Below are positions 7,280-14,370 of a DNA stretch of 15,999 nt, piece by piece. Source of the stretch: Methanobacteriota archaeon (GTDB lineage: Archaea > Thermoplasmatota > Poseidoniia > Poseidoniales > Thalassarchaeaceae); NCBI GenBank assembly GCA_002712645.1, contig PAUH01000010.1, forward strand, positions 39,101 to 55,099, read 5' to 3'. The notes below the pieces were generated by a model. That model saw nothing but the letters and a program-made list of their open reading frames with translations. It made no database searches and had not been told where the DNA came from. The position numbers and the translations under genes are program-made. Positions within the stretch are counted from its first letter, which is position 1, and the number at the start of each line of letters is the position of its first letter.

Positions 7280-8884
7280 ATGGAGAGCGTGCGTGGCATT
7301 GAGTTCGATGTCGTGATTGTCGGTTCTGGTATCGCTGGATTGTTCACTGCACTGAGGTGCACGCAAAGGGGGCTAAGTGTACTGGTTGTTACAAAGAGCA
7401 GGATTGCATCATCTTCGACTAATTGGGCTCAGGGAGGTATCGCTGCAGTTCTGGATGTGGATGATGAAAAGGCAATAGAAGCCCATGTCCTTGATACGAT
7501 ATCTTCTGGAAAGGGCCTATGTGACGAGGAAGTGGTTCGCTCGGTCGTGTCTGAAGCCACCCACAGAATATCCGATCTGGTATCTTTTGGCGTGGGATTC
7601 GATAGTGGGATTGACGGTTATCACAAAGCAAGAGAAGGCGGCCACTCCGAGGCTAGAATTCTGCATTCCAAGGATCGAACGGGTGCCGAAATTGAGGGTG
7701 CGTTAGAAGCGGCAACATCTGGAGAAGGGATGACAGGGCTTGTCATAAAGGAAGATTGGATGGCAATCGACATAATTCAGAAAAGGCATGAAGATCCACT
7801 TTCAGGGATCTGCGGTATATGGTGTCTAAAGCCGGATGGGGTAGTGGAAACGATACGTGGATCTGCAGTAATACTTGCCACAGGAGGCTGCGGAATGCTG
7901 TATAATTCAACAACAAATCCTACAATTGCAACGGGCGATGGTGTTGCAATGGCGTCAAGATGTGGTGCTGATATTCGCGATATGGAATTCATACAATTCC
8001 ATCCCACGGCATTAGAGGGTCAAGAACGACCTTTCCTGATCACTGAAGCAATGAGGGGGCATGGAGCGGTCTTGATGACTGTAGAAGACCACATCAGATG
8101 GCTCAAGGAAGGTGGATTGGCCTCTGATTACTCATACATGAAGAAATACTCTCCAATGGGTAGCCTGGGGACCAGAGATGTGGTGGCAAGGGCGACTGAC
8201 GCGGAGTTGAAGATGAGTGGAGAATCGCACGTTTTGTTGGTAACCGAACATCTCGATGAGGATTCTTTGCGCGACTCATTCCCGACAATATGCAAGCGTC
8301 TTGATGAACAGGGGCTGAGTCTTGGACCAGATCCAATACCCGTTCGCCCTGCTGCACACTATCTTGTCGGGGGGATATCTGTCGACCGGTTTGGCAGGGG
8401 CCTGAAAGATGGAGAGGCCATTCCAGGCCTATATGCCATTGGAGAAACAGCCTGCACAGGGCTCCATGGTGCCAATCGTCTCGCTTCGAATAGCCTTCTT
8501 GAAGCGGTGGTTTTTGCTGAAAGATGCTCGGAGCATGTGTCTGAATTCGCTCCTGGGGCGAATAAAATCGAAGATGTTCCAGATTGGAGGGCTGAGGGAC
8601 TGCCTGAGTTGATTGAGCATGCTCCTCTGGGAACCGATTTACTCGCTCTCAGGAACATGATGACGCGGGATGTCGGGCTTGTTAAGAGCGATTCAAGACT
8701 TATGAGAGCTAGGAGAAGGGTATCACATCTCGAAAATGAATTGGAGACCATATGGAGGGGGAGTCTTCCAACCAGGGAGTTGGTTGAGCTTCGAAATCTA
8801 ATCATATGTGCTGGGCTCATAATCGAATCTTCAATCGAAAGAAGAGAGAATGTCGGTCTGCATTACAACATTGACTTGGAGTGA
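7280..8884 (+). CDS. nadB: L-aspartate oxidase (NadB)
   Basis: NadB is an FAD enzyme that oxidises L-aspartate to iminoaspartate, which NadA condenses with dihydroxyacetone phosphate to quinolinate, the first step of de novo NAD synthesis. The 534-residue product has the N-terminal FAD motif VVIVGSGIAG (11-20) and the SSSTNWAQGG segment (44-53). It carries the succinate dehydrogenase/aspartate oxidase active-site signatures: REGGHS (118-123), HPTAL with H241, RDVVARA with R299, RPAAHYLVGG with H360, and GANRLASNSLLE with R400. The EGGHS and RPAAHY details favour NadB over the SdhA/FrdA paralogues, and no covalent-FAD histidine context is evident. ATG 7280 places the FAD motif at the usual distance; a GTG at 7289 is an alternative. 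nadA and nadC are not in the window. It ends 5 bases from the convergent panE stop. Confidence 0.94.
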   Translation: MESVRGIEFDVVIVGSGIAGLFTALRCTQRGLSVLVVTKSRIASSSTNWAQGGIAAVLDVDDEKAIEAHVLDTISSGKGLCDEEVVRSVVSEATHRISDLVSFGVGFDSGIDGYHKAREGGHSEARILHSKDRTGAEIEGALEAATSGEGMTGLVIKEDWMAIDIIQKRHEDPLSGICGIWCLKPDGVVETIRGSAVILATGGCGMLYNSTTNPTIATGDGVAMASRCGADIRDMEFIQFHPTALEGQERPFLITEAMRGHGAVLMTVEDHIRWLKEGGLASDYSYMKKYSPMGSLGTRDVVARATDAELKMSGESHVLLVTEHLDEDSLRDSFPTICKRLDEQGLSLGPDPIPVRPAAHYLVGGISVDRFGRGLKDGEAIPGLYAIGETACTGLHGANRLASNSLLEAVVFAERCSEHVSEFAPGANKIEDVPDWRAEGLPELIEHAPLGTDLLALRNMMTRDVGLVKSDSRLMRARRRVSHLENELETIWRGSLPTRELVELRNLIICAGLIIESSIERRENVGLHYNIDLE

Positions 8885-8889
8885 TTATC

Positions 8890-9840
8890 TCACACAGCAT
8901 TCGCAGTCTCGATTGCTTTCACCAGTGCGTAGAGTGTTGAATTTACAGGCACGGGAACTCCAGACGCCTCAGCCTCTTCGGAAATACGGCCGCAGAGCGA
9001 GTCGATTTCTGTTCTTCGTCCGGACATTAGGTCTTGGAGCATAGAACAGCGGTTGTTAGATGTCGATCTTATCACTTCGATTACCATGCTCTCGATATCG
9101 ATATCAGGAATATCGACCCCCTTATTTCTTGCAACTGTTGCCGCTTCGGATGCCGCTGCTAGGGAAAGTGAAAGAAGATACGGGTCGGACTCTATCATCC
9201 CGTTCTCGAGACCTGCGATAGCACAAATGGGATTAATTGCAACATTGATAATCGCCTTCATCCATATCGAAGAATTGAGATCTTCGGACCATGATGGTTT
9301 GAGGTTGGCATTCTCAAAAGCCTGAATCAGAGACGTTTCGATCTGTCCGGGGGACTTTCTCTCAAGAGATCCCACAGTTATACTTCCAAAACCAGCCCAA
9401 TGTATCCCCCCAGAATCGTCTTTCCAAGCACCATGAGTGGTCGAGCCCCCTAGTACCCTTTCTTTACCGATAATCTCGTTCAATTTCTCGACATTGCCCA
9501 GGCCATTCTGTAGACTCAGGACCATTCCAGACTGGGTGAGTACTTTGCGAGCAATCCGACCGAGTAGCTCGGTATCTCCTGACTTTCCGCATATTATTGC
9601 GATGTCGATCGATTTCGACACTTGGGACGCTTCTTCATCTATCGAGGTATCAACGACTTCAAATCTACCTGGAGGGATCATCTCGATTGGACCATCGTGA
9701 CGATGTAGTACCAATCCCTCAGCAGAGAGTCGTAGCGCTGTTTCTGCTCTGGATACGGCAACCAGATCGTGATCTGTCGTACTGAGCGCTCCTAAGATTA
9801 GTCCGCCTATTGATCCAACGCCAAGTACGGCTATGCGCAT
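8890..9840 (-). CDS. panE: 2-dehydropantoate 2-reductase (ketopantoate reductase, PanE/ApbA family)
   Basis: Ketopantoate reductase makes pantoate with NAD(P)H for coenzyme A synthesis. The 316-residue product begins with the nucleotide-binding motif MRIAVLGVGSIGG (1-13), has SLQNGLGN (109-116) with the family Asn at 112, WMKAIINVAINP with the catalytic-type Lys at 195 and Asn at 199, and a C-terminal segment with S266 and RTEID (276-280) carrying the conserved Glu 278. Length is normal for the family. The start at 9840 is chosen because the GxGxxG motif then sits at the extreme N-terminus, a GGGAGG lies 9 bases upstream, and the ATG overlaps the upstream gene's TGA by one base. A longer reading frame from 9864 would add eight residues inside the upstream gene. 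Family members with other 2-oxoacid substrates exist, so the exact substrate is inferred. Confidence 0.85.
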   Translation of the reverse strand: MRIAVLGVGSIGGLILGALSTTDHDLVAVSRAETALRLSAEGLVLHRHDGPIEMIPPGRFEVVDTSIDEEASQVSKSIDIAIICGKSGDTELLGRIARKVLTQSGMVLSLQNGLGNVEKLNEIIGKERVLGGSTTHGAWKDDSGGIHWAGFGSITVGSLERKSPGQIETSLIQAFENANLKPSWSEDLNSSIWMKAIINVAINPICAIAGLENGMIESDPYLLSLSLAAASEAATVARNKGVDIPDIDIESMVIEVIRSTSNNRCSMLQDLMSGRRTEIDSLCGRISEEAEASGVPVPVNSTLYALVKAIETANAV

Positions 9841-12284
9841 CAGGTACATCCTCCCGATGGGCATCTAGCTGCGAGGTGAAGGATTGCTCCATTGTCATCA
9901 GTGGTGAGCCATACGGAGCCGAAAACTCCTCCGCCACTATCGAAGCTAACTGTTACCTCTGCGGATTGGTTTGCAGCTATCGAATCAGGGCCCTCGACAT
10001 ACCAGACGTCAAGAGATGGCACGTCTCCAGACCATTCCCTGCTCACTGTAACTGTCATATTCTCCCTATTCTCGATTGAGAATGTCTCCGAATCAATAGC
10101 TATGCCCATGCCTGAAACTGATGATTGGATATCTAGGCCCTCTTTTATCCTCAGAACCTCGATCATCTCACGACCTTCACACACAGCCACCCAACCCTCA
10201 GAAGGGATTGTTAGATTGACTGAGATGGGATTGGAGGAGAGTATCAATGATGCAGTTCCGAGATTCCAATCGATGGGTCCGTCGAGATTTGTATGGGTAT
10301 CCATAGAAGATGTTTTTACGCAACTGGGATCGAAATCAGGGTTTCCATGGGATATTCTGACATTTGGAATGAGCATCCTATCCGGGACGCTCCAATTGCC
10401 ACTTGGCAGGCCTAACCAGGATTCGCTCGCTTTTATGGGGAGTCGCCAAGAACGTGCATCCCCCTGGTCTTCTCCTTCAGGCGTGAATATGATTTCTGGG
10501 GCCATCGCTCGCCCTCTGTCGTCCCTATCGGCGCCTTCTATGGCCCCTGGTAGAGGTTCTATGCAATGCCTACTCCGAACACCGGGTTCCATCTCAGTGT
10601 TCTCCGATAACCAGAATGGGTGGTCCACGGACCAGACACCTGGGTCGTCAATGGATGTCTCGATATCGATACATGCAGATGTGGAATTTCCTTCCAACAA
10701 CCAAGAAGACGAGAAAGGTGCACTTCCGCCTGGGATTGTGACGAGTATCGGATGCTGTCTGATAGTGACTCCGTCGTCGATTGTGAGAATTATTCTGGCT
10801 GGATGTACTAGATATGATTCAGGCGGATTGGATACCAGCTTCAGCGAAATCTTTTGCTCATTACTCTGGATGATATTCTCGAATTTGATCTCATCAACTG
10901 TGGTACCATCTGAATTCGTGACTTGCCAACCCGATTCAGAGGGGTCATCGATTTCAATCGCGATTTCCCCTGACAGGGGTATCGCCCCAATAGGAATGAG
11001 TGGAATTTCGAAATCTTGTGTGTCATTAACCTCGATACTTGATGGCCACGGTGTTGGGTCCAATCCCTCCGACCATTGTTCAAATTCATTGGCAGGGGAC
11101 ATTCCAGGAACCCCGAGAAGAAGTATGATGACTGTTGCAGCAGCATATCTCTCGAGAGATTCTCTTGGGAATCCATCGGCCAAGTTGACTACAAGAGGGG
11201 GTCTGAGCTGATCATTGCCGAAACGTCGCATACAGGCAATTGTTGCAATCAGTAACCATGGTACGAAGTCGCTTGAAACGAATACGAGGACCAAGGCACC
11301 CAGAGACGCTACAAATAGCATATTCTGAGAAGAAATATCCAGATGTCGCTCACTCCCCATTATGGCTGAAAGGATCCTATCTCCCGGGAGACCTGGAATC
11401 GGAAGTAACAGCAACCATCCAAGAACGCTCAAGGACAATCCTGCAAGACCCAGTGGGTGAATCCACTGAAGCCTGATTCCGACATCTGATTCGATTAGTA
11501 GCGGTGCGATTAGATTTGGTATGACGCTGCCGTGGAATACCAGTGGAGCAGATGCGAGATTCTCTGGGGGCGAGGAGGGGGTGAGGAGTATCCCTGCCAG
11601 AATTAACGGCTGACCTACTATGAATAGGATAGCAGGGATGGTTATCTCGATTTTGGCAAGTGTCCTTCTATCTGGAACGGGGGTGTGTTCGGAACTCTTC
11701 TGACTGAAGAGCCCAAAGAGTCCGAAAGGCCACCATATAGGTGAAATTTGAGGGATGGCGAGCGGTATTATCTGGCCAGACCTGATGCCTGCGTCTCGAT
11801 TCATCCTTCGCTTACACTCGCTGGCGAATGCCAACGTGAGGATGAGCGGCAAGACGTAGTATAGTATCGAAGTGACATACGTATTTCCAGGGGCGCCGAC
11901 ATTCCTGGACCATGCGCTTCCTGCGAATATGGCCATGATTGCTGAGAATAGCCAAATCGAGGTCAATTGCCACGCAGGGAGTATTTCGGACCCGTAGGAC
12001 CTGTCCCTGATTGTTAGAGTGGGGGGATCCATGGAGCTTATGGTTCCAATGAGTCCAAGTTCGACTAGTTCTTCATTGAGTCTTGAAATGGCATCTCCGT
12101 TTGAGTAGCCTGATCTGGCTTCGACTATCCAAGAGTATCGACTTATTGATTCGTCGCCGATGATGAAAAAGCGGGATGCCATACGCTCGATTAGTTCAGA
12201 ACGAGACCATTCTCTGCGGTGAATGGCGATGGTATTCTGCCCTGCCAAGTGTATCTCTCCGGGAATGTCACCCCGGGGAGTCAT
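9840..12284 (-). CDS. Site-2-protease-like (M50) membrane protein, predicted inactive, with large beta-rich C-terminal region
   Basis: The N-terminal 390 residues resemble archaeal/plant EGY-type site-2 proteases. A soluble domain (about 30-95) precedes membrane segments near 107-125, 135-155, 212-234, 277-298, 322-346 and 380-396. The conserved framework is recognisable: TPVPDRRTLAKIEITIPA (201-218) for the family's IPNRKALFDIGIAGP, and WIHPLGLAG (274-282) leading into LLLLPIPGLPGD (291-302) for NLLPIGQLDGG. The catalytic residues are gone: the HExxH position reads S155-E156-C157-K158-R159, and the LDGG aspartate is P300. Residues 397-814 are hydrophilic, beta-rich and contain six cysteines (538, 574, 655, 702, 808, 813), probably outside the membrane. 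ATG 12284 is the furthest upstream usable start; no Shine-Dalgarno precedes it. It lies 35 bases after atpD and overlaps panE. A non-proteolytic binding or scaffolding role is plausible but not shown. Confidence 0.7.
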   Translation of the reverse strand: MTPRGDIPGEIHLAGQNTIAIHRREWSRSELIERMASRFFIIGDESISRYSWIVEARSGYSNGDAISRLNEELVELGLIGTISSMDPPTLTIRDRSYGSEILPAWQLTSIWLFSAIMAIFAGSAWSRNVGAPGNTYVTSILYYVLPLILTLAFASECKRRMNRDAGIRSGQIIPLAIPQISPIWWPFGLFGLFSQKSSEHTPVPDRRTLAKIEITIPAILFIVGQPLILAGILLTPSSPPENLASAPLVFHGSVIPNLIAPLLIESDVGIRLQWIHPLGLAGLSLSVLGWLLLLPIPGLPGDRILSAIMGSERHLDISSQNMLFVASLGALVLVFVSSDFVPWLLIATIACMRRFGNDQLRPPLVVNLADGFPRESLERYAAATVIILLLGVPGMSPANEFEQWSEGLDPTPWPSSIEVNDTQDFEIPLIPIGAIPLSGEIAIEIDDPSESGWQVTNSDGTTVDEIKFENIIQSNEQKISLKLVSNPPESYLVHPARIILTIDDGVTIRQHPILVTIPGGSAPFSSSWLLEGNSTSACIDIETSIDDPGVWSVDHPFWLSENTEMEPGVRSRHCIEPLPGAIEGADRDDRGRAMAPEIIFTPEGEDQGDARSWRLPIKASESWLGLPSGNWSVPDRMLIPNVRISHGNPDFDPSCVKTSSMDTHTNLDGPIDWNLGTASLILSSNPISVNLTIPSEGWVAVCEGREMIEVLRIKEGLDIQSSVSGMGIAIDSETFSIENRENMTVTVSREWSGDVPSLDVWYVEGPDSIAANQSAEVTVSFDSGGGVFGSVWLTTDDNGAILHLAARCPSGGCT
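9850..9855 (-). promoter_or_regulatory. Shine-Dalgarno of panE
   Basis: GGGAGG on the minus strand, 9 bases before the panE ATG at 9840. It lies inside the last codons of the upstream membrane-protein gene and supports both the shorter panE start and translation from a shared message. Confidence 0.65.
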
Positions 12285-12319
12285 TTCAATGACTTGTTCA
12301 AATGGGGGTCGGGGCGAGT

Positions 12320-12330
12320 CTATTTATTCT
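12320..12330 (-). promoter_or_regulatory. Possible TATA-like element for the pseudoprotease gene
   Basis: On the minus strand GAATAAATAG overlaps the atpD stop codon and lies about 40 bases before the ATG at 12284. It is the most TATA-like sequence in the gap and, with the missing Shine-Dalgarno, would fit a separate message with a very short leader. Read-through from atpD is equally possible. Confidence 0.28.
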
Positions 12331-12937
12331 TGAATCGCTTTAGACGGAATGTCTCCTCGCGCTCCATTTCTTCGAGTCTTAATTGAATAAATGTCTGTGC
12401 CTCCTTCATTTCAGGGATGACCTTGAATTCAAGTGCATTCACTCTTCTTTTCGTGGCTTCTATTTCTGCAAGCAGTTTCTTGAGAGTTGCTTCCATCTCA
12501 GCAGCCTTTACGATGTTCTCGATTAGATTGGAATAAGCATCTGCTGCTTCATCGATATACGCCGATCCGCCAATGAGCCCTATACCGCGCTCTTGGATTG
12601 TTGAAGTGAGATGCTCCCCCGTTACGCTTGGGACGACGACGCCCATGATATTGCGCTTCGAAACTTCAACTTCGGGACGAGTGGCAATCGCAATAGCGGT
12701 GCTTTTGACGGGGAGCGCGCCCTCTATGCTGCTTGCAAGGCTGATTGACTTGATAGCGGCTCTGTAAGCCTCTAGCAGATCTTCTCGCGCTTTTATCATG
12801 TCTGCAAGGAGCATTCTGAACTCGTGAAAGAGTCCGTCCCTCTTCATTTTGAGAAGTTTGTACCCATTCTGGGTCTGCTTGATGCGTCGCTTGAGGTTGA
12901 TTAGTTCACTTCGAGTTGGTTTGATATCCAAAGCCAA
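12320..12937 (-). CDS. atpD: A-type ATP synthase subunit D (central stalk)
   Basis: Subunit D is the long coiled-coil rotor shaft inside the A3B3 head of the archaeal ATP synthase. The 205-residue product matches the family from end to end: the MALDIKPTRSELINLKRRI start, a long N-terminal helix, a central GVVVPSV and GIGLIGGSAYIDEAADAY segment (about 100-133), and a long C-terminal helix ending in a Glu/Arg/Lys-rich tail. Its length is normal. The start is a TTG at 12937; it gives the family N-terminus and is preceded by a near-perfect Shine-Dalgarno. The gene begins 36 bases after the atpB stop, as expected for the A-B-D order of archaeal atp operons. Confidence 0.95.
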   Translation of the reverse strand: MALDIKPTRSELINLKRRIKQTQNGYKLLKMKRDGLFHEFRMLLADMIKAREDLLEAYRAAIKSISLASSIEGALPVKSTAIAIATRPEVEVSKRNIMGVVVPSVTGEHLTSTIQERGIGLIGGSAYIDEAADAYSNLIENIVKAAEMEATLKKLLAEIEATKRRVNALEFKVIPEMKEAQTFIQLRLEEMEREETFRLKRFKNK

Positions 12938-12940
12938 AAC

Positions 12941-12949
12941 ATCACCTCC
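12941..12949 (-). promoter_or_regulatory. Strong Shine-Dalgarno fixing the TTG start of atpD
   Basis: GGAGGTGAT on the minus strand is complementary to the conserved 16S rRNA 3' end, and GGAGG ends 7 bases before the TTG at 12937. It supports the non-ATG start. The nearby ATG formed at 12942-12940 is out of frame. Confidence 0.8.
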
Positions 12950-12973
12950 AAATATGCCCTCTTTGCCTCAAAT

Positions 12974-14356
12974 TCATTCTTTCTTCTCTTCAGGATGATA
13001 CTTCTCGATGAGTTCTTGGTCAAGTCGGACGAGGTACTTTGTGTCGATATTCGTCATGAGTTCCCAACAGAGATTCAGAGTCTCATCGATGGTTCGGTCT
13101 TCATCCCTATCTTGCCTCAGGAACTTATCCTCGAAGATATCTGCGAACTTCAGAAGTTGCAAATCTCTCTCATTGAGTGCATCCTCGCCGACAATCGCAA
13201 CGAGACCTCTCAATTCTCTCCCTTGTGCATAAGCAGCATACATTTGATCGCTGACTTTCTTATGATCGTCCCGCGTAGTCTTCTCACCAATACAGGACCC
13301 CATCAGCCTGGATAGGGATGGGAGAACGTTGATCGGAGGATATATTCCAGCTTGGTGGAGTTCTCTTGAAATAACGATCTGTCCCTCTGTTATGTATCCC
13401 GATAGATCGGGTATGGGGTGAGTGATATCGTCCCCCGGCATGGTAAGAATAGGGAATTGGGTTATGCTGCCCTTCTTCCCCTTCACAATACCTGCGCGCT
13501 CGTAGAGCATGGCTAGATCTGTGTACATGTATCCAGGGTATCCACGTCGACCTGGGACCTCTTCCCTAGCCGCTCCAATCTGTCGTAGCGAATCACAATA
13601 GTTTGTCATGTCCGTGTATATGACAAGAACGTGATAGTCATGTTCGAAAGCGAGGTATTCGGCTGCGGTGAGCGCGAGGCGCGGCGTGATTAGGCGCTCA
13701 ACAGCAGGATCGTCTGCAAGATTCACGAATAACGCAGCATTCTCTAGAGCGCCTGTGCGCTCAAGATCCGATCTGAAGAAGTTGTACTCTTCCGCCGTGA
13801 TGCCCATTGCGCAGAAAACCACGATGAATTCCTCATCGCTATCCCTGAGCTTTGCCTGGCGTGCGATTTGAAGCGCGATATCGTTGTGTGGGAGGCCGGA
13901 TGCACTGAAAATAGGCAATTTTTGACCTCGTACTAGAGTCGTACAGCAGTCTATTGCACTGACCCCAGTTTGTATGAAGTCGTGGGGCGATTGTCTGGAA
14001 TAGGGGTTTATCGCAGCGCCGATGATATCTGCATTCTCATCCGCGATTATTTCGGGGCCTCCATCACGAGGACGTCCCGCTCCATCCAGGATTCTTCCAA
14101 CGAGACCCTTGCTCACTGGGAGCTTGAATACATCACCAAGGAACTTCACGCCCGCTTTACGATCTATCGCTTCCGTACCTTCGAAAACCTGTACTACGAC
14201 CATATCGTCTGAGGTATCTAGAACTTGGCCATTCTTCTGAGAACCGTCACTTAGACGAATACTCACTATCTCTCCATATGCCACCGGTTCAGTCTTCTCT
14301 AGGAAGACTAGCGGTCCCTTGATGTCTGTGATTGTCTTATACTCCTTGCTTGTCAT
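12974..14356 (-). CDS. atpB: A-type ATP synthase subunit B (non-catalytic head subunit)
   Basis: Subunit B alternates with subunit A in the A3B3 ring and supplies residues to the catalytic interface. The 460-residue product has the N-terminal beta-barrel (about 5-80, with [12 protein letters not shown]), the [15 protein letters not shown] segment (88-101), and [15 protein letters not shown] (117-131). At the position of Walker A it has [12 protein letters not shown] (150-161), the degenerate loop normal for this subunit. PSLSRLM (346-352) includes Arg 350, in the region of the family's arginine finger. [14 protein letters not shown] and the C-terminal helical domain are also present. The length is typical. 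The ATG at 14356 follows AGGAGG by 8 bases and lies 14 bases after the atpA stop. Confidence 0.97.
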   Translation of the reverse strand: MTSKEYKTITDIKGPLVFLEKTEPVAYGEIVSIRLSDGSQKNGQVLDTSDDMVVVQVFEGTEAIDRKAGVKFLGDVFKLPVSKGLVGRILDGAGRPRDGGPEIIADENADIIGAAINPYSRQSPHDFIQTGVSAIDCCTTLVRGQKLPIFSASGLPHNDIALQIARQAKLRDSDEEFIVVFCAMGITAEEYNFFRSDLERTGALENAALFVNLADDPAVERLITPRLALTAAEYLAFEHDYHVLVIYTDMTNYCDSLRQIGAAREEVPGRRGYPGYMYTDLAMLYERAGIVKGKKGSITQFPILTMPGDDITHPIPDLSGYITEGQIVISRELHQAGIYPPINVLPSLSRLMGSCIGEKTTRDDHKKVSDQMYAAYAQGRELRGLVAIVGEDALNERDLQLLKFADIFEDKFLRQDRDEDRTIDETLNLCWELMTNIDTKYLVRLDQELIEKYHPEEKKE

Positions 14357-14364
14357 TCATCATT

Positions 14365-14370
14365 CCTCCT
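14365..14370 (-). promoter_or_regulatory. Shine-Dalgarno of atpB
   Basis: AGGAGG directly follows the atpA TGA and lies 8 bases before the atpB ATG at 14356. Two other ATGs in the gap (at 14363 and 14360) are out of frame with atpB. Confidence 0.75.

Noticed and set aside
6601..7302. Plus-strand open frame (233 codons) covering the smc 5' end and running into nadB
   Set aside because: It mirrors the conserved Walker A and Q-loop region of SMC in antisense and overlaps the nadB start; no family resemblance.
9841..9864. Longer panE start at 9864
   Set aside because: It would add eight residues before a nucleotide-binding motif that normally begins the protein, and the GGGAGG site is correctly spaced for ATG 9840.
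9892..11211. Long plus-strand open frame (439 codons) opposite the C-terminal half of the pseudoprotease
   Set aside because: It is antisense to a gene with a recognisable N-terminal family, and its product is Ser/Pro-rich low-complexity without family features, which is typical of a shadow frame.
12974..14356. Missing Walker A in AtpB as a sign of damage
   Set aside because: The B subunit of A/V-type ATPases is normally non-catalytic with this altered loop; the catalytic P-loop is intact in AtpA.
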